Source: a virus
DNA length: 23,651 nt
Direction: 5' to 3' (one strand)
IMG/VR virus record: IMGVR_UViG_3300030109_001855
Coordinates: 1-23,651 of that record
Of the stretch, positions 7,116 to 13,261 are shown piece after piece (the first letter of the stretch is position 1; each line of letters starts with the position of its first letter). The translations under genes and the position numbers were made by a program. Under the pieces are notes generated by a model, which had not been told where the DNA came from, made no database searches, and worked only from the letters and a program-made list of their open reading frames with translations.

Positions 7116-7295
7116 ATGAATAAAAGAAGTAAGATGGGTTCTAACAAAAGAATGATGAATAAGGGCAATCCAGTAAAGATGGCCCGAATGATGAATAAGG
7201 GCGGCACCATAAAAACTCCTCGAATGATGAATAAGGGCGGAGTTATTAAAAAGGTAATGATGAACAAAGGCGGGACTGTTAAAAAGAAAAGATAA
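7116..7295 (+). CDS. 59-residue basic tandem-repeat protein
   Basis: This small gene starts with ATG 7116, five bases after GGAG, and stops with TAA at 7293-7295. After an 11-residue head, the whole protein is four 12-residue repeats of the form RMMNKGGxIKxx (the first has GN for GG, the last lacks the Arg). It has 19 Lys/Arg and 11 Met in 59 residues and no Asp or Glu. The strong ribosome-binding site, tight spacing to both neighbours (8 and 3 bases) and preserved repeat frame support a real gene. A DNA-binding or condensing role in the capsid is a guess from charge alone. Confidence 0.75.
   Translation: MNKRSKMGSNKRMMNKGNPVKMARMMNKGGTIKTPRMMNKGGVIKKVMMNKGGTVKKKR
7149..7292 (+). repeat. 36-bp coding tandem repeat (four units)
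   Basis: Units at 7149-7184, 7185-7220, 7221-7256 and 7257-7292 each encode one MMNKGG-type repeat. The invariant part at DNA level is ATGATGAATAAGGGC, with slight drift in the last copy; the remainder of each unit varies. There are no spacers, so it is not a CRISPR array. Confidence 0.88.
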
Positions 7296-7298
7296 GTA

Positions 7299-7907
7299 AT
7301 GGCTTATCTTCAGTCTAACATTCCCTACTTTAAATGTTGGGTTAGAAAGGAATACACCCACAATCACGAAAAATACCACGGTGAATTTATTCACGCGATG
7401 GCGGTTGCGGTTACAACCATGCCAACGCGATGCCTTTCGTTCCAGCTGATATTTACTGGCGCTGAAGTTGACACAGTGGAAGAAAATGTCCATGGCGGAG
7501 CCATGTGGGCCAGAATGCCGATTACCGGTTTAGCTGCTGACTCCGATTACGAGGGATGGCCTAAGATTGATGGAGAATTCTACCCCGCAAAATATTATTT
7601 CACTGTGGACTATGCCGAAAACGAAATTGCAGACGATCCAGCTCAACACAAACAATCACACGTTCTAGAGCTGTTGGATGCTGGCAAGTGGACGGGTAAC
7701 ATTGTTGCCTTGCCAAACAACAGGGTGCGAGTCACACACCCAGCTTGGTTTACGGTTGGTGAGGGGGCGCCGGACTTTAAACCTTCTCAGCACATTCATT
7801 ATTCAAAAAGCGAGTTGGATTACACGTTGGATGTCAACAAGGTTTTTGATAACCTGTATGCTCCTGAAGAGCCTGTACGCAAGAAAAAGCGTAAAAGGAA
7901 AAACTAA
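7299..7907 (+). CDS. Conserved marine-phage protein of unknown function
   Basis: This 202-residue protein starts at ATG 7299, three bases after the repeat protein. The N-terminus MAYLQSNIPYFKCWVRKEYT and following segment HEKYHGEFIHAMAVAVTTMP form a pattern I recognise from virion modules of uncultured marine phages. There are several His and Trp residues (WARMPI, EGWPKID, HPAWF, HIHYSKSEL) and a very basic tail RKKKRKRKN. No catalytic motif is clear. Position between the small basic proteins and the head-tail adaptor genes suggests a structural or assembly role. It overlaps the next gene by one base (TAATG). Confidence 0.65.
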   Translation: MAYLQSNIPYFKCWVRKEYTHNHEKYHGEFIHAMAVAVTTMPTRCLSFQLIFTGAEVDTVEENVHGGAMWARMPITGLAADSDYEGWPKIDGEFYPAKYYFTVDYAENEIADDPAQHKQSHVLELLDAGKWTGNIVALPNNRVRVTHPAWFTVGEGAPDFKPSQHIHYSKSELDYTLDVNKVFDNLYAPEEPVRKKKRKRKN

Positions 7908-8602
7908 TGGCAGTAAGCGGCAGCAAAGATTTTGAACCAGACGTAGCTGAGTATGTCGAAGAGGCTTTCGAGCGTTGTGGCTTGGAACTCAGAACTGGTT
8001 ACGATCTAAAAACAGCTAAGAGAAGCGCTAATTTGATGCTTGCTGAATGGGCTAACCGTGGCTTAAACCAGTGGACCATTAAGCAAAAGACTGTTGCCAT
8101 GGTAAAAGACACAAAAACGTACAACATTGATTCAACTAACGCTACAGCGCCTATTGACGTTTTAGATGCCTTCATAAGACAAACGACGGGCGGAGATGAA
8201 ATTGACACGCCTATCAATCGAATGAATCGAGCTGAGTATGCGAATGTCACAAACAAAAGCACTACTGGCAAACCTAACCAAATGTTTATTGACAAGCAGA
8301 CCACTCCAACAATTACGGTTTGGCCTGTGCCTGACAAGAATTCAACTTACACGATCTACATGAATGTGTTAACTCGCATGGACGATGCGGACGGCGCCAC
8401 AAACACTATAGAAGTGCCTTTCCGGTTTTACCCTTGCTTTGCTGCTGGCATGGCTTATTACATCAGTTTGAAGAAAGCGCCAGAGCGCTCTCCAGTTTTA
8501 AAACAACTTTACGAAGAAGAGTTTGATCGGGCAATGTCTCAGGACCAATCCAGAGCGTCATTTAGAATTTCGCCAAACTTAGGCGGATATAACTCCGCTT
8601 AG
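7907..8602 (+). CDS. Head-tail adaptor/tail accessory protein (P22 gp4-like candidate)
   Basis: This 231-residue protein has an N-terminal helical part with the pattern AKRSANLMLAEWANRGLNQW (about residues 38-57). Next comes a beta-rich part beginning KTVAMVKDTKTYNI, a VWPVPDKNSTYTIYMNV segment (about 142-158) and a C-terminal helical segment APERSPVLKQLYEEEFDRAM. This layout matches phage connector proteins of the P22 gp4/tail accessory type, which bind below the portal and join it to the tail. The gene lies just before another adaptor candidate and upstream of the nozzle, as expected for such an assembly. It starts within the stop of its neighbour, so it is translationally coupled. Family assignment is from recall of pattern, not from a search. 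Confidence 0.6.
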   Translation: MAVSGSKDFEPDVAEYVEEAFERCGLELRTGYDLKTAKRSANLMLAEWANRGLNQWTIKQKTVAMVKDTKTYNIDSTNATAPIDVLDAFIRQTTGGDEIDTPINRMNRAEYANVTNKSTTGKPNQMFIDKQTTPTITVWPVPDKNSTYTIYMNVLTRMDDADGATNTIEVPFRFYPCFAAGMAYYISLKKAPERSPVLKQLYEEEFDRAMSQDQSRASFRISPNLGGYNSA

Positions 8603-8604
8603 TC

Positions 8605-8919
8605 ATGGCATTTGCACAAGGCAAACAGGCTTACGGAATATGTGACATTACAGGGTTCCGTTACCGACTTAGAGACATGAAATTTACTTGGGATGGTCTT
8701 TTGGTCGGACCAGATCAGTGGTCGCCTAAAAGCCCACAACTAGATCCAAAACCAAAAGCTGCTGATCCAGAAGCACTTAAAAATGCAAGGCCTGACACCG
8801 CTAATGATAATAACGCTTTTGTGGTGTATACAAATGTGGATAAAGGTATACTTGGAACTAAACTTGATACCTATGAAATTTCTACAGGACTAGGGGAGGT
8901 AACCATTACCACATCATGA
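8605..8919 (+). CDS. Small phage protein with a degenerate zinc-ribbon-like segment
   Basis: This 104-residue protein starts two bases after the previous stop. The segment YGICDITGFRYRLRDMKFTW, then DGLLVGPDQWSPKSPQLDPKP, is characteristic of a small phage protein located between the two adaptor genes. In relatives I recall, this region can carry two Cys-x-x-Cys pairs; here only one Cys remains (CDIT) and the second pair reads GPDQ, so zinc binding is unlikely. The C-terminus GLGEVTITTS is similar to that of the gene at 12945. The stop overlaps the next start as ATGA (8916-8919). It is probably a minor head-tail joining or assembly factor. Confidence 0.65.
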   Translation: MAFAQGKQAYGICDITGFRYRLRDMKFTWDGLLVGPDQWSPKSPQLDPKPKAADPEALKNARPDTANDNNAFVVYTNVDKGILGTKLDTYEISTGLGEVTITTS

Positions 8920-9563
8920 GCTGGACATATGCAACATTAAAGACTGCGATTCAGGATTATTTAGAATGCACTGAATCTACGTTTGTCACAAATCTTCCGA
9001 CTTTTATTAAAGAGTCTGAAACAAGAATATTCAAGATGGTTGAGCTGCCTAAGCAGCGCAAAAACGTGCAAGGGACGGTAACTTCTAGTAACCGATTCTT
9101 AGCAACGCCTAGTGATTTTTATGCGCCATTTAGCGCAGCAATAATTTCTAGCAACGTCTATTACTATTTGGACTACAAGCACCCCTCCTTTATGAAGGAG
9201 TATGCTCCGTCAACCGCAACGACAGGCCTTCCTAAATACTATTCGTTGTTTGACGACAGCGCTTTTGAGTTGGCTCCGATTCCAGACTCAAACTACACGG
9301 TTGAACTCCACTATCTTTATAAGCCAGCATCTCTTACTGCTGGTGCTGATAGCGGCACAACATTCCTATCCACAGACTATCCAGATGCACTTCTATATGG
9401 TTCTCTTGCTGAGGCCGCAGTATTCTTAAAAGAAACACCAGACGTTGTTGGGACTTTTGAAACGCGGTTTAAAGAAGCGATAGCCAGAATGAAGAACATT
9501 GCAGAAGGTCGAGAGACGAGAGACGAGTATAGGTACGACTTACTCAGAACCGGAGTAAGTTAA
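8916..9563 (+). CDS. Phage adaptor protein (SU10-type head-tail adaptor)
   Basis: This 215-residue protein begins MSWTYATLKTAIQDYLECTE, continues with FIKESETRIFKMVELPKQRKN and GTVTSSNRFLATPSDFYAPF, and has a late YPDALLYGSLAEAAVFLKETPDV helix. This order is what I know from the phage SU10-type adaptor family, in which a helical bundle surrounds an inserted beta domain and forms a ring between portal and tail nozzle. It is coupled to its upstream neighbour through an ATGA overlap and to the next gene through TAATG. Together with the gene at 7907 and the nozzle at 11040 it defines the short-tail connector. Confidence 0.68.
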   Translation: MSWTYATLKTAIQDYLECTESTFVTNLPTFIKESETRIFKMVELPKQRKNVQGTVTSSNRFLATPSDFYAPFSAAIISSNVYYYLDYKHPSFMKEYAPSTATTGLPKYYSLFDDSAFELAPIPDSNYTVELHYLYKPASLTAGADSGTTFLSTDYPDALLYGSLAEAAVFLKETPDVVGTFETRFKEAIARMKNIAEGRETRDEYRYDLLRTGVS

Positions 9564-10282
9564 TGGAACCGATTAAGTCGCTTGAAGGCGCTCACATAGC
9601 GATTGTGGCGCTGGGAAACTCACAAGTGGATTATGCGATAGGAAGAGAAAACGGCGTCGAGTGGGATGAGGTCTGGACAATAAACTCTGCCGCTGCGGTT
9701 TACAAATCAGATCGAATGTTCATGTTAGATCCAGCTAGTCGATTTTTTGATACTGATGATGCTGGCGCTCAGACAGATGTAATGAAGCGGTTTTTGCCTG
9801 ACTGCGATGTGCCTTGCTATACCTGTGAATTGGATTCAAGAGTGCCTAGCGCGGTTCTTTATCCTATTGAAGAAATTGTGCAAGCAACCAAGTGTGCGTA
9901 TCTAAACAATACAATTCCATTAACGATTGCTTTTGCTTATTGGAACAAAGTTGCTCGAATTGATTTGTTTGGAATAGATTTCAGTTACACCCACAACTTG
10001 CATTTTGCAGAAGCTGGTCGAGCTTGTGTTGAGTTTTGGTTAGCTAAGTGCATGGATAAAAACATACAGGTTGGGGTTTCTGGACGATCAACTCTTTTAG
10101 ATCAAAATGTTCCCCAAGAAGAAAGAATCTATGGGTTTCACCGACTGCAAGATCCAATGGTCGCAATTCCTAACGAACCGGATTGGATTGTTTGCAAAAA
10201 GTCTAAAATGGAAGAAGAGATGGAAAAGTCAGGAATAGCTGTGACAGAAGAAATTAAACCGCCGGAGCCTTATCGTGGGTGA
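9563..10282 (+). CDS. Conserved Rossmann-like phage protein (DUF115/MptE-like candidate)
   Basis: The 239-residue product starts with a strand-turn segment HIAIVALGNSQVDY like the first strand of a Rossmann fold. It continues with DEVWTINSAAAV and DRMFMLDPASRF, and later has RIDLFGIDFSYTHNLHFAEA followed by GRACVEFWLAKCMDKNIQV. The late GIDF...AEAGRACVEFW...GV pattern resembles DUF115/6-hydroxymethylpterin pyrophosphokinase MptE-like proteins, a group associated with glycan or flagellin modification. Active-site residues cannot be verified by eye. It sits inside the connector gene block and is coupled on both sides (TAATG upstream, eight-base overlap downstream), so it may modify a virion protein. 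Function is not proven. Confidence 0.6.
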   Translation: MEPIKSLEGAHIAIVALGNSQVDYAIGRENGVEWDEVWTINSAAAVYKSDRMFMLDPASRFFDTDDAGAQTDVMKRFLPDCDVPCYTCELDSRVPSAVLYPIEEIVQATKCAYLNNTIPLTIAFAYWNKVARIDLFGIDFSYTHNLHFAEAGRACVEFWLAKCMDKNIQVGVSGRSTLLDQNVPQEERIYGFHRLQDPMVAIPNEPDWIVCKKSKMEEEMEKSGIAVTEEIKPPEPYRG

Positions 10283-10574
10283 TATGGGTAACGATGGGTT
10301 TTTGAGCGTGGGAAGCGTGATGGTTGAAACCACGCAAAACAAGGGTCATGACCCAGAGTTTTGGGCTGAACAGATAACCAAAAAAATATGCGAAGTATCA
10401 GCCGACGCTGCTCCCCATATTCGACAACAAGCAGAAGCTTTTCAAAACTACATCTATACGATAGTCTTGTATGGCATTAAGAATGCGATTACTTCAGACA
10501 GGACAACTATGGTAAACTTGTTGAGAAGTCAAGGTCATAACGACATGGCTGACATTGTGAAACAATTGGATTAG
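10275..10574 (+). CDS. Small helical conserved phage protein
   Basis: The 99-residue product probably starts at GTG 10275: GGAG (10263-10266) lies eight bases upstream, whereas the ATG at 10284 would be 17 bases away. The gene overlaps the end of its neighbour by eight bases. The core HDPEFWAEQITKKICEVSAD, then APHIRQQAEAFQNYIYTIVL and AITSDRTTMVNLLRSQGHND, is a helical pattern seen in many phages without known function. It has no membrane segment or metal motif. It could be a small assembly factor for the tail or a regulator encoded with the structural genes; nothing in the sequence decides this. Confidence 0.68.
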   Translation: MGDMGNDGFLSVGSVMVETTQNKGHDPEFWAEQITKKICEVSADAAPHIRQQAEAFQNYIYTIVLYGIKNAITSDRTTMVNLLRSQGHNDMADIVKQLD

Positions 10575-10584
10575 GAGATATAAA

Positions 10585-11010
10585 TTGGCTATCACCAGTG
10601 CTATTGCAAATTCGTTCAAACAGCAGCTGTTAGTTGAAGGACATAACCTGACCAATGGTGCTGACAGCATAAAGCTTGCGTTATATACATCTTCAGCAAC
10701 TTTAGGAGCTGGAACTACGGTTTATGTAACGACTGGCCAAGCGACAGGGACAAACTACAGTGCAGGCGGATCAACGCTAACCAACGTGACTCCAGCCTTG
10801 TCAGGCTCAGTTGCTGTATGCGATTTTGCTGACCTTACATTTGGCACAGCTACTGTCACAGCTAGAGGCTGTCTTTTGTACAACAGTACAAACGGCAATA
10901 AAGCTGTTGCGGCAATTGACTTTGGTGGAGACAAAACCAGCACAGCTGGGAACTTCACGATTGTGTTTCCTGCGGCGAATGCGACGGCAGCAATTATTCG
11001 CTTAGCTTAA
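10585..11010 (+). CDS. Small beta-rich phage structural protein (TTG start)
   Basis: The 141-residue protein probably starts at TTG 10585: AGGAGA (10573-10578) is six bases upstream and there is no nearby ATG in frame. The N-terminus MAITSAIANSFKQQLLVEGH is followed by DSIKLALYTSSATLG and a Thr/Gly/Ala-rich beta repeat-like body ending NFTIVFPAANATAAIIRLA. Proteins that begin SxxxNSFKQE and contain KLALYTS are widespread in phage virion modules and are probably structural, placed near the tail or capsid surface. It precedes the nozzle gene by 29 bases. Confidence 0.7.
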   Translation: MAITSAIANSFKQQLLVEGHNLTNGADSIKLALYTSSATLGAGTTVYVTTGQATGTNYSAGGSTLTNVTPALSGSVAVCDFADLTFGTATVTARGCLLYNSTNGNKAVAAIDFGGDKTSTAGNFTIVFPAANATAAIIRLA

Positions 11011-11024
11011 AATTTAGGTTTTTG

Positions 11025-11033
11025 TGGTAGAAT
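11025..11033 (+). promoter_or_regulatory. Extended -10 just before the nozzle gene
   Basis: TGGTAGAAT fits TGn plus a -10 hexamer (TAGAAT at 11028-11033). No good -35 is seen. A start of transcription about seven bases downstream would coincide with the ATG at 11040, and no Shine-Dalgarno sequence precedes that ATG. A leaderless or internally re-initiated transcript is possible; read-through from upstream with weak translation is the alternative. Confidence 0.35.
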
Positions 11034-11039
11034 TTTTCT

Positions 11040-12944
11040 ATGCCACTTACTACATTAAATTTCAAGCCGGGAATCAACAAAGAAGAAACCGACTATTCTA
11101 ATGAGAATGGATGGTCGGACGGAAATCTCATTCGCTTCCGAAAAGGCCGCCCAGAAAAGATTGGCGGTTGGCAAGCCTTAGCGACTACTACTTTTTTTGG
11201 TTTAGCCAGAGCGCTACACAGTTGGCTTTCCTTGGGCGGGAATCGATATCTTGGTATCGGCACCACCTGCAAATATTATATCGAGGAAGGCGAGAAATAT
11301 AACGACGTTACGCCAATCAGAGCTACAACAAGCGCGGGCGATGTAACATTTAGCGCGTCCAATGGTTCTTCAACTATTACCATAACCGATACAGCTCATG
11401 GCGCTGTCACCAATGACTTTGTGACTTTTAGTGGCGCCGCTACCTTGGGCGGGTTAGTTACAGCAGCCGTTTTGAACCAAGAATACCAAATACTTTTGGT
11501 CACAGGGGCTAATACATACACCGTTACTGCCAAAGATACAGACGGAGCAACAGTCACTGCTAATGCGAGCGATAGCGGCAACGGCGGAGGTAGTGTAGTC
11601 GGCACTTATCAAATTAATTGCGGGTTAGACACTTACGTCGAATCTACAGGTTGGGGTGTAGGGACTTGGGGTTCTGGCACGTTTGGATCATCCTCTGCAA
11701 TCGCATCAGATGGACAATTGAGACTGTGGACTCACGATAATTTTGGTGAGAATCTAATAATTAACCCAAGAGGCGGAGGCATTTATCGCTGGGTTGAAAA
11801 CAGCGGAATATCAGTCAGAGCTGTAAACCTGTCTACAACTTCTGGCGCGAGCAAAGTGCCAACTGTTGGTTTGCAGGTAATTACGTCTGAAGTGGATCGG
11901 CATTTAATTGTGCTAGGAGCGGACGCGCTCGATGATACCGGCGACAGGGAAGGCACAGTTGATCCAATGTTGGTTGCGTTTTCTGATTCAGAAAATGAAT
12001 TGGATTTTAATCCGACAATCACAAACTCAGCCGGATCAGTAAGGCTTTCTTCTGGCTCGTTAATTATTGGCGGACTAAAGTCGAGGCAGGAAACTTTGAT
12101 TTGGACTGACACCAGTCTTTACTCGATGACTTTTATTGGGCCTCCTTTAACTTTTGCTTTGAACCTAATCAACGAGGGTTCGGGCCTGATATCGCCAAAG
12201 TCAGCAGTGAATAGCCCTGTTGGCATATTTTTCATGTCGAAGAACGGCTTTTATTATTACAACGGCTCGGTCAAAAGGTTGCCGTGTAGTGTGCAGGATT
12301 ACGTTTTTAGCGACTTGGACTTAGGCCAAGCGTTCAAGTGTTTTGCAGCGTTGAATTCTGAAAACGCAGAGGTGTGGTTTTTCTACGTTTCTACAGAAGA
12401 CGACACGGGGGAGATATCACGGTACGCGATGTACAACTATGAAGAGCAAACGTGGAGCATTGGTTCTTTGGTGCGATACAGTTGGTTGGACGCTGGCATT
12501 GAAAATAAACCAAGGGCGGCTGGCGGAGCGTATTCTACTTCTCAAATTTATGTCCATGAGACAGGGTTTAACGACGACACAAGTGCAATGAGCAATGTTT
12601 ACATTGAGTCGGCGGACATAGATTTAGGTGACGGCGAAAACTTTATGTTTGTTAAGAAAATGATCCCAGACATCAAGTTTTCGACATCAGTCGGAGTGTC
12701 TAACACACCTGCAATGAACATTGTTGTCAAAAAACGGAACTACAACTCAGAAAGCCTTTCGACTGACTCAACCAGTCAAATAACCAATTCGACAACATTT
12801 GCAAGTTTGAGAACAAGAACTCGGCAAATGGTTCTTAGATTTGAATCTGATGATGATAATTCGGTTGAGGCCAACAAAAAAGATTACAAGTGGAGACTCG
12901 GAAACACTAGGTTAGATATGCAGCCCTCTGGTCGGAGGGGTTAA
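11040..12944 (+). CDS. Tail nozzle/DNA stabilisation protein (P22 gp10-like)
   Basis: The 634-residue protein has the typical start of the family: FKPGINKEETDYSNENGW, then LIRFRKGRPEKIGGWQAL (about residues 30-47). In P22-like phages gp10 closes the portal channel and forms the tail hub; in SU10 the equivalent is the nozzle. A beta-rich insert of about 100 residues (TVTFSASNGSSTIT-like and ANTYTVTAKDTDG) lies near residues 100-185. Further on, WTDTSLYSMTFIGPPLTF, FFMSKNGFYYYNGS and YNYEEQTWSIGSL show beta-propeller-like strands typical of these proteins. The late RTRTRQMVLRFESDD followed by WRLGNTRLDMQPSGRRG is also a family-like C-terminus. The gene ends directly at the next start. The assignment is fairly sure at family level, less sure between gp10 and nozzle naming. 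Confidence 0.75.
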   Translation: MPLTTLNFKPGINKEETDYSNENGWSDGNLIRFRKGRPEKIGGWQALATTTFFGLARALHSWLSLGGNRYLGIGTTCKYYIEEGEKYNDVTPIRATTSAGDVTFSASNGSSTITITDTAHGAVTNDFVTFSGAATLGGLVTAAVLNQEYQILLVTGANTYTVTAKDTDGATVTANASDSGNGGGSVVGTYQINCGLDTYVESTGWGVGTWGSGTFGSSSAIASDGQLRLWTHDNFGENLIINPRGGGIYRWVENSGISVRAVNLSTTSGASKVPTVGLQVITSEVDRHLIVLGADALDDTGDREGTVDPMLVAFSDSENELDFNPTITNSAGSVRLSSGSLIIGGLKSRQETLIWTDTSLYSMTFIGPPLTFALNLINEGSGLISPKSAVNSPVGIFFMSKNGFYYYNGSVKRLPCSVQDYVFSDLDLGQAFKCFAALNSENAEVWFFYVSTEDDTGEISRYAMYNYEEQTWSIGSLVRYSWLDAGIENKPRAAGGAYSTSQIYVHETGFNDDTSAMSNVYIESADIDLGDGENFMFVKKMIPDIKFSTSVGVSNTPAMNIVVKKRNYNSESLSTDSTSQITNSTTFASLRTRTRQMVLRFESDDDNSVEANKKDYKWRLGNTRLDMQPSGRRG

Positions 12945-13256
12945 GTGGCTAAAATACTTGAGACCAGACTGCCTCTTGCTGATGGTCAGTCAGTGTCTGG
13001 AGATACATTTAATCGACTGGTTAGAATTCTTGAAATAAACCTCGGATCAACAGATGTTGACCAAACTCCAACCTTCAATGCAGACGAAATTTCTACGTTA
13101 CAATTTGCTACGGGTGCGATAATATTTAACAGCACAGTAGAGGTGCATCAGGCTTTTGACGGAAATGTGTTCAGAAATTTGTATGAGCATCAAACCTACC
13201 CGACTGGTCTAGGAGCAACTTTTGGAATCGGTTCAGTAACAGTGACAACGAGTTAA
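12945..13256 (+). CDS. Small conserved structural protein after the nozzle gene (GTG start)
   Basis: This 103-residue protein begins with GTG directly after the previous TAA. GGAGG (12934-12938) six bases upstream lies within the end of the nozzle gene, so the two are coupled. The sequence contains ETRLPLADGQSVSGDTFNRL, a helical RLVRILEINLG, and beta-rich segments ending IGSVTVTTS. The last part recalls the C-terminus of the protein at 8605. Such proteins follow the nozzle in related gene orders and are probably tail or spike attachment components, but no defined domain is visible. Confidence 0.65.
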   Translation: MAKILETRLPLADGQSVSGDTFNRLVRILEINLGSTDVDQTPTFNADEISTLQFATGAIIFNSTVEVHQAFDGNVFRNLYEHQTYPTGLGATFGIGSVTVTTS

Positions 13257-13261
13257 AGATT

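Noticed and set aside
7149-7292. 36-bp direct repeats as a CRISPR array
   Set aside because: The units are contiguous without spacers, stay in one reading frame and encode protein repeats; no cas genes are nearby.
12404-12418. CGACACGGGGGAG in the nozzle gene as a promoter core
   Set aside because: It departs from the core after GGG, has no -10 at the required five-base offset and lies within the nozzle coding sequence.
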